From Tetrapyrgos nigripes (lineage: Eukaryota > Basidiomycota > Agaricomycetes > Agaricales > Campanellaceae), in the NCBI GenBank assembly GCA_013368315.1, contig JAACJM010000223.1, forward strand, positions 62,001-126,000: DNA of 64,000 nt, read 5' to 3'. This document shows, piece after piece, positions 10,426 to 22,499 of this stretch. Within the stretch, counting starts at the first letter, position 1. Each line of letters opens with the position of its first letter. Under the pieces are notes generated by a model. That model was given only the letters and a program-made list of their open reading frames with translations, was not told the DNA's origin and did not search any database. The translations under genes and the position numbers were made by a program.

Positions 10426-11297
10426 GACTCATGGCACATGTCTGGACATGTCATATGTCCAGATTTGGACATATGCCAGGACATATGCCACAGCCAATCA
10501 GAAGCCAGCTTCTATCTTATGTAATCCTATGTAAATCTTTATGTCCGCCAGAGACTCACTCATTCATGAGGCTCCCTGGAGTTGCCCTTCTGTGTTCTGA
10601 GGTACTATACTCCTAATATATTATTTTAATGCTTGTGTAGTATACACTATAAACTTGTTTGGCTAATTGGTGTAATGTGCAGTGGTGGGATCTAGCCTTG
10701 ACCCCTTGAACACTCTTTGGCAGTGCTCATAGTCGAAAAAATTGGGCTAATTACTAAGTGTAAAACAGAACTAGTCTTGTACCTGTCAGTGTGCTGATTT
10801 AGCCCAAATTCTTCTGGTCAATGGTCAAATGATAAAATTTTATGTACTCATTGTCTTTGGGATGCCTGGTCCAATTTGGTCATTTACTTTGATTCTACAG
10901 CCTCAAGGATACTTCTTCTTCAACTTCATTTGGTGATGTTGTGGAAAGACTCAGCAGGATTGGTGAAACCTTGCTGTTTTATGTCCTGTGCGAAGTGCAG
11001 AAGAAAAATGAATTTTAGTAAAAGTGAGTTAGTAAAACAGATGTTAAAGTATATAGTAATACTCATCAACGATGCTGTGATTCTCGCTGAGGGTCTACGG
11101 CTAGCAGAGAATAAAAAGAGGAGCAGAAAGAGGAGTGAAAAGAAAATAGTACAACCAGGGTTTGAACTCGGGGGCTCACAGTGGGAAAAATGACACACTA
11201 ACCACTTCACCAAATGGCACTAACATAGGGCCACTTACGCCAGGACATATGCCACTTGATTAATCTTGATTAATGTCCAGACATAAGCCATGAGCCA
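10424..11297. mobile_element. Element of about 870 bases with short inverted ends
   Basis: TTGACTCATGGCACATGTCT at about 10424-10443 is mirrored by the reverse complement of TTGGCTCATGGCTTATGTCT at about 11278-11297. The interior repeats GGACATATGCC in both halves (about 10472-10490 and 11242-11252) and holds the tRNA-like segment near its right end. No clear target duplication was found, so the class is unknown. Confidence 0.5.
11140..11215 (-). repeat. tRNA-like segment, possible SINE head
   Basis: On the minus strand, TGGTGAAGTGGTTAG (11212-11198) matches an RNA polymerase III A box, and GAGTTCAAACCC (about 11169-11158) matches a B box, with tRNA-like spacing. The cloverleaf is not fully paired, so a functional tRNA gene is unlikely. 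Downstream on the minus strand lies an A/T-rich body. A tRNA-derived SINE is the likeliest reading. Confidence 0.5.
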
Positions 11298-11604
11298 AAA
11301 AGTTCACAATATTGACCGAATTGTTGGCAGTGTGGAAAATGACGACTTTGATTGATAGGGGTACATATTCTATTTATATATATGTATTAGGGTGTGCATG
11401 TGAGGTTGAGGTGGTGCCATGAGCCTGGGAAACGAGAGAAAAAGTCAGATGTCCCATATGACCATGTCATCCCAAATGGTCATAGACTGTATATGATCAG
11501 GACCCGATAAGTACGGCAAGCTGTTTTCCACGTTGTCAGACCTAACACACCTGCTTTCTTGCGTCCACCGTCTTCTCATCTTCCCGCACGATTTTGGATT
11601 TGAA

Positions 11605-14367
11605 ATGTCACCGGAGAGTAGCACTGGCACTCTGGAAAATACGATCAAACCGAGATTGAAGAAACCTCCAGCTTGCGACTATTGCAGGACTCGTCGAGTT
11701 CTGTGTCATCCTCAACCAGAGGGCAGGTCTTGCCCTAGATGTCTAGAGAAGGGTGTCAAGTGAGTGTCTGTGCAAATCGATATCAGTGTCTTCAGCAAGT
11801 GTATCAGTATCATTGACTGTCAAGACCGTGACTTGCAGGTGTACAACCACACCGTCCGTTCGAAAAAAAACGTAGGACACAACGTGGAATTTTAGCAGTG
11901 AAGAAAGTGCTAGTTACTACCAGCGGCAGTGACAACACCAATGAAGATGTCATTCAGGCAAGGGATCCGATCACCGCCGTCAGAGATGATGCTTGGACGT
12001 CCCAGGGTCGGGAGCTTACGACGTCAAGGAGTTTGACTTTGAAAACAATGTCGGCCGCACAATCATACACACCCCATACACATATGCTAGCGACTTGCGC
12101 AGACTATAACGATGTGTATAGAAGGCCTATCGCCTTCGCTCCAGTTTCTTCCCGTCCGCAATTACACCTTCCAAAACGTCTAATGCAGGATTTATTCAAC
12201 GGTGCGTGTGTGTTTCATTGTACCGTAACTTGTAAGACCTCCGACTCCAACTAAAAACTCATTCATCAACGCATAGACTTCACCCATACACCCTATCGCT
12301 TTCATCCTATCATGCCTTACGACAGAGTACGTGCCCATCTCGCCGGATGCGACTGGCAGCCGTCTTCCCTCTCACCTCAGGAATGTGTTCTGGTCCACTG
12401 CATCTTCGCCATCGCATCCACGGTCTCTACTGACCCTCTTATAATCGGCGTGGAACCTTTTCCGGAAGAGTGTATCAACATTCTGACTACCATTCACCCC
12501 GTGAAAAAAATCAAAAGGGATTTAAGGGAAATCGGTAGAATGAGAGATAGCGTTGGGTTGTGTCATCAGCTGAGAGCGGAAGCAGTGAGGCAGGCCCGCA
12601 ATGAAGGTATAGCTGTATGGGTGTCCCCTGAGAATGCGGCTAGTTGTTTTTTGTTGGATGTGTTGGTAAGCCGTGAGTGTTGAGTTATTAGGGTCTAGGT
12701 TATGGGCTCAGGTATGCCTAACCTACCCAATGACGACAGAATACGATGGCCCACACTCATACGGTGCAGCTTTTACGTGGCAAGCTCGAAGGCTTGCTGA
12801 GTCTTGGTATCAACACCCACAGCTTTACAACGGGATTTTTGGAACGAGGGATCATTCGGTCAAATGGGCTTCTTACTTTGTAAGTGAATTGCTTTCTTTC
12901 TTTCTTTCTCTTACACTGACCTTTCCATTGACTCTTTAGGTGGTCGAAGTGCTTGAGGCTTTACATTCAGACAGATCTGTAGATTTGTGCGTCCCTTATT
13001 TTCCTCTGTTCCTTTGTTGACTTACTATATTCACGTTATTCTAGTTCAGCTCTCGATGAACAGCTCATATGTGGGCACGACCAGCTATCGTTGGAAGAAT
13101 TGGCGTCGTTACTAAGCCAAGGTTGTAATACCTGGCAATTTTATGGATATTATATTTCTAGTGAGTTGCAGAGTTTGATGTCTTCTTCAATTACGCTGAA
13201 TGCACATGTATGTTCTTAAGTTCTCTTTCAGATCACTCGCCGCGCAAGAGAGGTAAACGAACGCATCAAGGGACGTGAGTGATCATTTCTTGTTTCGTCA
13301 ATTATATCTGTTGATTTTGACGAACTAACCCATTCGCTCCTACTACTGATGTGATAGCGTGCGCACGACGTCGCCCCTACGACCTTCAACTTATCAAACG
13401 CTTCGCCGCCTCTCTTCATCTCCTGCATGATGTATGCAATGCTTTCAGCAAACATGGTGTTCGGCTAGCTTGTCAAAACCAAAGCCAGAGCTACACGATT
13501 CTCGCTGTCGTCAGAATGGTCTCGATTGGATGGACAAATTTGACGTTGTGTTTTCACAAAACAATGAAAGAAATGCTGGAGGAGAACTCAGTCACAGATT
13601 TGTACACCGCAACGTCCGGACCCCATGGAACATACAATTACTCGTCACTGGCAGAGGTAGAACTGGCACCCGTCTTTCTTGCTGTTCGAACGCTAACATG
13701 CAAAGCTGCCATTGAATTCTCCGAAATGATCGAGGATATTTACCCGATTTCGAGACTGGCGCAACAGAAAATTGTAGGTGGGGATCTGAAGAGATGGGTG
13801 GATTTTGTGATAGATGTGACGGATACGGGGGTTATGTCGGCGAGTGTGGGGACTCAGACGCTTGTGAGGTGAGTGAGGATACATGCTACATCAATTTTTT
13901 GTCCAGTCTGGTTACGCATCCGTTCAAGATCTTTCTGACTAACGACTCTTCTCGTTCTTTCCCTTTTTTCTAACAGATTACGAGATGGGTTGAAAATTGC
14001 TGGTTTTATGTGGACAAATTATACAGATCTTGTCGAGGTTATCGATTCTCAAGTATCTGTCCTCATGGAGAGTTCGGCGTCTGCTCAAGCCCCTGCTCAT
14101 ATCTTTACTCTTGATCATAACCCTGATTACCATCATATGAATCCCCATCCTCATTCCTCCTCCCATCATTTCCCTCAGTCTAGTTCTGTGATTGCTTCTA
14201 ATCTCGATCTGGATTATAATCCAGATATTTATTATCACAATCTCGACTTTAACCCTGATCATGTCCCTTCTGCTAGTGTTCCTCCAGGAGCAGGAATTTC
14301 GCCGTATGATCCTTTGCTTTCAGGGTATACGTATGCTTCACGTAGCTTAGACTCTTCCGAATCATGA
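11605..14367 (+). pseudogene. Zn2Cys6 transcription factor, array copy 1 (frameshifted)
   Basis: Exon 1 (11605-11759) encodes the same start and zinc cluster as copy 2. The later exons are open up to the His/Asp/Tyr-rich C-terminus ending at 14367. Just after the cluster, the A run at 11863-11870 has one base more than copy 2. The basic linker therefore shifts frame and meets TAG at 11873-11875. Unless that base is a sequencing error in a homopolymer, the copy is broken after about 60 residues. The rest is nearly identical to copy 2, so the lesion is young. Introns have GTGAGT- or GTAAGC-type donors. Its function would be as for copy 2. Confidence 0.85.
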
Positions 14368-14849
14368 TGACCTCGCGTTCAATTTCCGAGTCATTTCACT
14401 GTGGCCCTAAGGCTCCCAATAGCAATATGGACCACTTCAACACGTGTAAAGTAATACATACTGTATGTAATATGTTGATGTGGACCACTGTATACAATGG
14501 CAAGTCCTCCTCCTTCTTATGTTCATGATCTATCCAGTCTTTTGACCTCGCCTAGCAAGGTGTTTGAAGTACAGTACCAAGCTTGAGCCCGTTACCCCTG
14601 GTAAGCCTGGAAGATTAAAAAGTAAAAAAAAAAAAGAAAGGGAAAGGGGAAGAAAGAGGAAGAAAGATTGCCGTGCCCTTCTATGTGTCCTAAATCATGT
14701 CCTCAGACGACTCCACAAAAAGAAGGAGAGGGACGTAGTTTGCTCAGTGATGTGTTTGTAATGGAAAGGAAGGAAACCATAAAGTCGGTATGACGTAACC
14801 GAGTCAACGTATTGAAGTACACGACTGCTGACAAGCGACTGAGAGATTA

Positions 14850-15524
14850 GGGACTATTAGCAACACGTCAGAAAATGTTTTTTTTCAGGGAAACCTCGGC
14901 TAGGTTCTGACACTCGGCTAAATTCTGACTGCGTGAAAATGTTCCCACCACCGTAGTATTTCCTCTCAACGTCGTCGTTGCGTCGTCACCTCCACATTGG
15001 TCCCCACTCGTCTGAATACACAGCTCATGCTCATCACTAGCAGTACAGAGGCGGGACAGAAGAAGGCATAAAGCCTCAATAGAACTGAATCTGGAACGAG
15101 ATGCAGTGATGAAGGGATCTGGAATGTCCAACACTTTTGCTAGCCTCATGAGCTGAGACTGAGAAAAGCAAAAGTGCCAGATGCAATCCTGCTCATTGAT
15201 CAAGGATAGCCATTCCCAAGTTATCCAGTTACCAGAAGGTGCTGGACATGGTGAGGAGAGCTGACTGAGTGAAGATAGGAATAAAAGATCATCTTCATCA
15301 TCATTGCCGTCATCAAAAAGTAGTGAAAGGAAGACTAATGCTTCAGGATTGGATTCTGATGGCCTGTCTACCAGGGCTTTCACAGTTATGGCCTGGTTTA
15401 CGCTTGACTGACCAGAATCCATTGATGTCGATGAGAGGATATTCTGACTGGTCGGCTGATTAATTTCAGCGAAAACTCGGCTAAATTCTGACGCGCTTAG
15501 TTTTCGGACGTTGCTAATAGTTAC
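14850..15524. mobile_element. Truncated PIF/Harbinger-like element
   Basis: The imperfect inverted ends share ACTATTAGCAAC (14853-14864 and, reversed, 15510-15521), with similarity continuing for about 25 bases. The inside is open on the minus strand (14868-15662). The part around 15100-15290 (ITWEWLSLINEQDCIWHF, MRLAKVLDIPDPF, EALCLLLSRL) resembles the helical N-terminal region that precedes the DDE domain of fungal Harbinger-type transposases. The catalytic domain is missing, so the element cannot move by itself. It is absent from the matching spacer after copy 2, so it inserted after the duplication or was lost there. Confidence 0.6.
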
Positions 15525-15534
15525 TATTACTGAG

Positions 15535-16490
15535 CTGCGAAACAAACTACAGTGACAGACGCCGAGCCCAATAAGCGCACAATGAAGTAGCCAGTGTCCA
15601 GCATTTCCATAGTCCCTCCTATATTTCCTCCAAATGATATTACAGTGCAACGCATACAACAATACCCAAGCCTCTCCCCGAGTGCACCTAACTCATCCAG
15701 CCCAACAAAGACAAAGAAAACTCACCACAATTGAATACCCGCTCAGATTCGGTAGATTCTCCGTGTTCGTCGTACTCGCACAAACCAAATCAGGATTCGT
15801 CGCGGTAGCAGACCCAGAAAATGGCACTACATGTTAGTGAACCCGACCTCGAACCCCATGCAGAAGCCAAGCCGATTGGTTGCTGAACCGAAAGTCGTTG
15901 GAGGTGCTTGTGATGCCTGAGCGTAAACTCCTAGGAGGATTTGCCATTGGAGGACAAGAGAAAGAGAGAGGAGGATGAGGGAAAGGGAGAGTTGTGCTTG
16001 GACATAACATTTCTGTTCAGTGAGGAGGACTGGATTCCTGGCAAGAGTCTGAACGGATAAGAGAGAAAGAGACTGCTGGGAGAACATTGTAGACCGACGC
16101 TGCTGTCGATGTCCGTGCCAGAATCGAGTTTGACGGGTGCAGAGCTGGGAAACGAGGAGAGGGAGAGTAGTAAGAGAGAAGGAGAGATGATGGTGATGGG
16201 GAGAGAGATGGAACGACTGAAGTTGAGGACGTGCACCATTTCAGTCCGCTCGGAACGATGCTGACAGTTAAGAACTCAGTCATACAACAACTGAGAAGAC
16301 TAATGTAGACGTACCTAGGCCCTGTTCTGTCTGTCATGTCCTTCTCGATATCTTCAGCAGTGTCGCAGTCCGCGCCGTGGTTCAGCGTTGAGTTCGGAAG
16401 GCAGGCACGCAGGTCTGGTGGAGTATGGATAGCCATTGAGTGGCAAAAAGAAACTAGGTCAGAAGAAAGACGGGAATTTACAGAGCGGAG
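15535..16490 (-). other. Unknown spliced minus-strand block, repeated at 20658-21985
   Basis: This block recurs after copy 2 with high identity, so it belongs to the tandem unit. On the minus strand an ATG at 16436 opens MAIHTPPDLRACLPN... and is followed by a plausible 54-base intron (donor GTACGT near 16315, acceptor CAG near 16262). A Ser/Leu-rich, low-complexity stretch comes next. Near 15690-15800 a second open piece has Ala/Thr/Asn-rich sequence and a GTGAGT donor. I recognise no family. It may be a small gene that decayed in both copies, because the two copies differ by small indels in the frame. Confidence 0.35.
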
Positions 16491-16950
16491 GGGAGATCAC
16501 CTCATATTACCAAATACCCAGGTGTATACAAGCCGGTAAGCGATGTTTGATCCGCTTGTATACAAGGCGATATCTCTTACCTTCCCCAAGTCCGTTAAAG
16601 TTGGGGGACTTATAGGGAGCAGGGAGCTGGGTAAGGGGGTTGGCCCCCGGTCGGAATCCTACATGAGCCTCCGTGGCAAACGTAATCTTGGATAACGCCA
16701 GCCTATCCAGATTAAACGATGACGTACTGATATGTGACGGATGCGATCCTGTTAGACCTATTTATCGGTGAGCCGTTTCATAAATCTTTTCTGCTCTGGC
16801 CTTCACGTACCATACCATATGCCTCTGGCCCGAAACGAAGATCCAACCAGCCTTTATTCCGATCTTTCCCAATATCCCCGTTCACCCTTCTCCTTATGTA
16901 ACACCGCCTCTATTCCAGCGCTCTTGCATCATTCATGTATATATATATAT
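16491..16950. other. Spacer upstream of array copy 2
   Basis: No gene is seen. GTATACAAG (16524-16532) and CTTGTATAC (16555-16563) form a perfect small inverted repeat. From about 16950 the sequence becomes similar to the region before copy 1, which marks the edge of the tandem duplication. A TA microsatellite lies at about 16936-16953. Confidence 0.5.
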
Positions 16951-17064
16951 ATATGGTCAGGATTCAATAAGTACGGCAAGCTGTTCCCCACTTTGTCAGA
17001 CCTAACACACCTGCTTTCTTGCGTCCACCGTCTTCTCATCTTCCTGCACGATTTTGGATTTGGA

Positions 17065-19834
17065 ATGTCACCGGAGAGTAGCACTGGCACTCTGGAAGTT
17101 ACGATCAAACCGAGATTGAAGAAACCTCCAGCTTGCGACTATTGCAGGACTCGTCGAGTTCTGTGTCATCCTCAACCAGAGGGCAGGTCTTGCCCTAGAT
17201 GTCTAGAGAAGGGTGTCAAGTGAGTGTCTGTGCGAATCGATATCAGTGTCTTCAGCAAGTGTATCAGTATCATTGACTGTCAAGACCGTGACTTGCAGGT
17301 GTACAACGACACCGTCCGTTCGAAAAAGACGTAGAACACAACGTGAAATTTTAGCAGTGAAGAAAGTGCTAGTTACTACCAGCGGCAGTGACAACCCCAG
17401 TGAAGATGTCATTCAGGCAAGGGATCCGATCACCGCCGTCAGAGATGATGCTTGGACGTCCCAGGGTCGGGAGCTTACGACGTCAAGGAGTTTGACTTTG
17501 AAAACAACGTTGGCCGCACAATCATACACACCCCATACACATATGCTAGCGACTTGCACAGACTATAACGATGTGTATAGAAGGCCCATCGCCTTCGCTC
17601 CAGTTTCTTCCCGTCCGCAATTACACCTTCCAAAACGTCTAATGCAGGATTTATTCAACGGTGCGTGTGTGTTTCATTGTACCGTAACTTGTAAGACCTC
17701 CGACTCCAACTAAAAACTCATTCATCAACGCATAGACTTCATCCATACACCTTATCACTTTCATCCTATCGTACCTTACGACCGAGTACGTGCCCATCTC
17801 GCCGGATGCGACTGGCAGCCGTCTTCCCTCTCACCTCAGGAATGTGTTCTGGTCCACTGCATCTTCGCCATCGCATCCACGGTCTCTACTGACCCTCTTA
17901 TAATCGGCGCGGAACCTTTTCCGGAAGAGTGTATCAACATTCTGACTACCATTCACCCCGTGAAAAAAATCAAAAGGGATTTAAGGGAAATCGGTAGAAT
18001 GAGAGATAGCGTTGGGTTGTGTCATCAGCTGAGAGCGGAAGCAGTGAGGCAGGCCCGCAATGAAGGTATAGCTGTATGGGTGTCCCCTGAGAATGCGGCT
18101 AGTTGTTTTTTGTTGGATGTGTTGGTAAGCCGTGAGTGTTGAGTTATTAGGGTCTAGGTTATGGGCTCAGGTATGCCTAACCTACCCAATGACGACAGAA
18201 TACGATGCCCCAAACTCATACGGTGCAGCTTTTACGTGGCAAGCCCGAAGGCTTGCCGAGTTTTGGTATCAACGGCCACAACTTTACAACTCGCTTTTTG
18301 GAACGATAGACCGTTCGACTAGGTGGGCAGCTTTTTTGGTGCGTTCGTTTCTTTCCCTCTCCTACTACGCTGAACTTTGGCCATTGACTCTTCAGATGCT
18401 TGACGTGCTTGCGGCTTTACATTCAGACAGAGCTGTAGATTTGTGCGTCCTTTATTCCTCTGTTCATTTGTTGGCTTACTATATTTATGCTATTCTAGTT
18501 CAACTCCCGATGAACAGCTCATATGTGGACACGACCAGCTATCGTTGGAAAAATTGGCGTCGTTGCTGAGCCAAGGCTGTAATACCTGGCAATTTTATGG
18601 ATATTATCTTTCTAGTGAGTTGCAGAGTTTGATTTCATGTTCAACTATGCTGAATGAGCACCGATCCATGTCGTTCAGTCACCTTCCAGATTACACTCCT
18701 CGCAAGAGAGGTATACGAACGCATCAGGGGACGTGAGTGATAATTTTTTGTTTTGTCACTTATAGCTGCTGATTTCGGCGTTTTGCATCTGTTCCTGCTA
18801 CTAATGTGATAGCGTACGCACGAGGTCGCCCCTGCGACCTTCCGCTTATCAAACGCTACGCTGCCTCTCTTTATCTCCTGCACGACGTCTTCAATGCTTT
18901 CGAAAAACATGGTGTTCTGCTAGCTTGTCAAAACCAAAGGCAGAAATACATGATTCTCGGTGTCGTCAGATTGGTCTTGATTGGATGGACAAATTTGACG
19001 TTGTGTTTTCACAAAACAATGAAAGAAATGCTGGAGGAGAGCTCAGTCACAGATTTGTACACTGCAACGTTCGGACCCCATGGAACATACAATTACTCGT
19101 CACTGGCAGAGCTAGAACTGACACCCGTCTTTCTTGCTGTTCGAACGCTAACATGCAAAGCTGCCATTGAATTCTCCGAAATGATCGAGGATATTTACCC
19201 GATTTCGAGACTGGCGCAACAGAAAATTGTAGGTGGGGATCTGAAGAGATGGGTGGATTTTGTGATAGATGTGACGGATGCGGGGGTTATGTCGGCGAGT
19301 GTGGGGACTCAGACGCTTGTGAGGTGAGTGAGGATACATGCTACATCAATCGTTCGTCCAGTCTCGTTACGTTGACACGGCACATCCGTCCAAGATCTTT
19401 CTGACTAACGATACTCCTCGTTCTTTTCCTTTTTTTCTAACAGATTACGAGATGGGTTGAAAATTGCCGGTTTCATGTGGACAAATTATACAGATCTTGT
19501 CGAGGTTATCGATTCTCAAGTATCTGTCCTCATGGAGAGTTCGGCGTCTGCTCAAGCCCCTGCTCATATCTTTACTCTTGATCATAACCCTGATTACCAT
19601 CATATGGATCCCAATCCTCATTCCTCCTCCCATCATTTCCCTCAGTCTGGTTCTGCGACTGCTTCTCATCTCGATCTGGATTATAATCCTGATATTTATT
19701 ATCACAATCTCGACTGCAACTCTGGTCATGTCCCTTCTGCTAGTGTTCCTTCAGGAGCAGGAATTTCGCCGTATGATCCTTTGTTTTCAGAGTATACGTA
19801 TGCTTCACGTAGCTCAGACTTGTTCGAATCATGA
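17065..19834 (+). CDS. Zn2Cys6 fungal transcription factor, array copy 2 (appears intact)
   Basis: Probable nuclear DNA-binding regulator; its targets are unknown. Residues 24-53 form a binuclear zinc cluster with the spacing C-X2-C-X6-C-X8-C-X2-C-X6-C, split by intron 1 just before the last cysteine. A basic linker (RKRRRTQR) follows, then a middle region like the fungal_trans domain (MQDLFNDFIHTPYHFHP ... PQECVLVHCIFA). The C-terminus is rich in His, Asp, Tyr and Pro. I trace about eight exons: 17065-17219, 17300-17660, 17738-18123, 18169-18339, then smaller ones, a long one at about 18812-19324 and the last at 19444-19834. All junctions I checked keep frame. It is the best candidate, with copy 3, for an expressed gene of the array. 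Confidence 0.85.
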
Positions 19835-20430
19835 TAGCCTTAATTTCCAAGCGTCCATGATAACACTGACTTCATGCCGCGGGCAGCAGTAGAAGAACTT
19901 GCGTTCAATTTCCGAGTTATTTCATTGTGGCCATCGCTGACAGCTCCAAGTGCTCTCAGGTTCCCAATAGCAATATGGACCACTTCAACGCGTGTAAAGT
20001 AATCCATACTGTATGTAATATGCTGATGTGGGCCACTGTATACAGTGGGAAGTCCTCCTCCTTCTGACCATTATGTTCAAGATCTATCCAGTCTTTCGAG
20101 CTCGCCTAGCAAGGTGTCTGAAGTACAGTACCAAGCTCAAAGCTTGGGCCCGTTACCCATGGTTGGGAGATTAAAAAGTAAAAAAAAGAAAGGGAAAGGG
20201 AAAGAAAGAGGGAGAAAGATTGCCGTGCCCTTCTATGTGTCCTAAATCATGTCTTCAGACGACTGCACAAAAAGAAGGAAAGAGGGACATAGTCCGCTCA
20301 GTGATGTGTTTGTAATGGAAGGAAGGAAACCATAAAGTCGGTATGAAGTAACCGAGTCAACGTATCGTCGACGTCGTAAGAAATACACGGCTGCTGACAA
20401 GCGACTGAGAAACGACCGAGCTTTCCAATA

Positions 20431-20655
20431 CAGGGCCTTGCATAATTTTCTTCAGGTCGCGTCCACACGCACTCGTTTATTTGTATTTGCATTTATGCCC
20501 ATAAAAGGTAGCCATCAACGGAAATTTGCGAGAAGACTCCGGGCCAGATCCAACATGTCAGCTGTCGTCATTCCACGTGAAATTTGAATTGGATAACAAA
20601 TACAAATCAACAAGTGCGTGTGGACGCGACCTGAAGAAAATTATGCAAGGCCCTG
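20431..20655. mobile_element. 225-base MITE with TA target duplication
   Basis: The ends are near-perfect inverted repeats of at least 43 bases (starting CAGGGCCTTGCATAATTTTC on the left). They are flanked by TA on both sides (20429-20430 and 20656-20657). No coding sequence is inside. The TA duplication suggests Tc1/mariner-type mobilisation, although a CAGGG start is also common in hAT. It lies in the copy 2 spacer at almost the same place where copy 1 carries the Harbinger-like element. Confidence 0.85.
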
Positions 20656-20657
20656 TA

Positions 20658-21985
20658 GCTGCGAAACAAACTACAGCTACAGACGCCGAGCCCAATAAGC
20701 GCAGAAACGAAGTAGCCAGCATCCAGCATTTCCGCAGTCCTCCTATGCTACCTCGATGTGACATTACAGTGCAACGCATACAACGATACCCAAGCCTCTC
20801 CCAAGGGGTCCGGGCCGGAGAATCCCGTACCGGGACTAGGTAGGTTCCCTGGCGAAGCCCTTAAATTATTTTTTTTACTGACTAATTTGGAGCTGGCAAG
20901 CATGCTGGCGGGTGTCAATCTGGTGAGCTGTGAAGTTAAACACATAAATATATGCTCACCAGATATTTTATGACAATTACGCAGTATCTCTGAGCGCAAG
21001 CCGGGTAAGGTTCTGACTGTCCGGCAAAGCACCAGACTTGAGGTCATGTGCACATACTATATTTGGCAGGTAAACTCGTGTGAACTTACCTTATATAGAA
21101 GGTAAGGTAGGTAGGTTCCTCGACCAAGGCACTAAATTTTTTTCGGACCCCCTTGGCCTCTCCCCGAGTGTACCTAACTCATCCAGCCCAACAAAGACAA
21201 AGAAAACTCATCACAAGCGATCGTGAATACCCTCTCAGACGAGTCGGTAGATTCGCCGTGTTCGTCGTACTCGCACAAACCGAATTGGGATTCGTCGCGG
21301 TAGCAGACCCAGAAATGGCGCTACATGTTAGTGAACCCGACCTCGAACCCCATGCAGAAACCAAGCCGGTTGGTTGCTGAACCGAAAGTCATTGGAGGTG
21401 CTTGTGATGCCTGAGCGTGGACTCCTAGGAAGATTTCCCATTGGAGGAGGAGAGAAAGAGAGAAGAGGATGAGGGAAAGGGAGAGTTGTGCTTGGACACA
21501 ACAGTTCCGTTCACAGTGAGGAGGACTGAATTCCTAGCAAGAGTCTGAACGGACAAGAGAGAAAGAGACTGCTGGGAGAACATTGTAGACCGATGCTGCT
21601 GTCTATTTCCGTGCCAGAATCGAGTTTGACGGGTGCAGCGCTGGGAAACGAGGAGAGGGAGAGTAGTAAGAGAGAAGGAGAGATGATGGTGATGGGGAGA
21701 GATGGAACGACTGAAGTTGAGGACGTGCACCATTTCAGTCCACTTGGAATGATGCTGACAAGTGAGAACTCAGTCATACAACAACTGAGAAGGCTGATGT
21801 AGACGTACCTAGGCCCTGTTCTGTCTGTCATGTCCTTCTCGATATCTTCAGCAGTGTTGGCGTCCGCGCCGTGGTTCAGTGTCGAGTTCGGAAGGCAGGC
21901 ACACAGGTCTGGCGGAGTATAAACGGCCATTGAGTGGTAAAGAGAACCTAGGTCAGAAGAAAGACAGGAATTTACAGAGCGGAGG
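20658..21985 (-). other. Second copy of the unknown block seen at 15535-16490
   Basis: It is highly similar to the earlier block but is interrupted by a 354-base hAT-type MITE (20802-21155). On the minus strand the ATG at 21930 gives MAVYTPPDLCACLPN..., against MAIHTPPDLRACLPN... in the first copy. Single-base indels in the Ser/Leu-rich part differ from the first copy. If a gene existed here, at least one copy is no longer intact. Confidence 0.35.
20802..21155. mobile_element. hAT-type MITE, 354 bases, 8-base target duplication
   Basis: The target duplication GCCTCTCC is exact (20794-20801 and 21156-21163), and the first spacer copy shows the empty site. The ends are CAAGGGGTCCG and the reverse complement of CAAGGGGGTCCG. 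An 8-base duplication with a CA-start inverted repeat fits the hAT superfamily. The inside has no transposase. Confidence 0.88.
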
Positions 21986-22499
21986 GGAGATGGTGGTACG
22001 TGCGAGACTGATACGCTATGACATTGGAGTTTAAAATGAGTTCCGCGAGTCGCTCTTGCTCTTTTAGGTAGTTTACCACGGCTGGCCCCTATCCGCCAAG
22101 TGCGCTAGGCGTGTCTTCTCAGCCTTCTGCTTGGAGCAAGAGCACTGGATATGTGTAAATTTATTATCACCAAGTTTTTTAGCACCCGAATCTTTACTCA
22201 GTGTTCAGACTCAAATGATATCCTTAAAATCATCAGCTGAATGAGTTAGCTTCCTACCACTCCTTCAAGGTTTCGTTCAAGTATCTTGGCATATGATCCA
22301 AAGCCAGTGCTTATCACTTTCGCTGGCGTATTATACCTCCCTTTTCATCAATATGCCTCTATGATAATACCATCGTAAAGGTATCATCATTCTGACATGA
22401 CCTGATCTAGCCGACAATGTATGATCAACCTCTCGCACTACTAGTATGATATTGAGTGTCAAGGGGTACTATATGCTCGTAAATTTATTCTAGGTGGTA
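21986..22499. other. Unassigned spacer
   Basis: No gene or repeat family is recognised. CpG content is normal, unlike the debris at the window ends. Confidence 0.4.

Noticed and set aside
14868..15662. Expressed 264-residue host protein
   Set aside because: The frame crosses the border of the inserted element and lacks introns and a catalytic domain.
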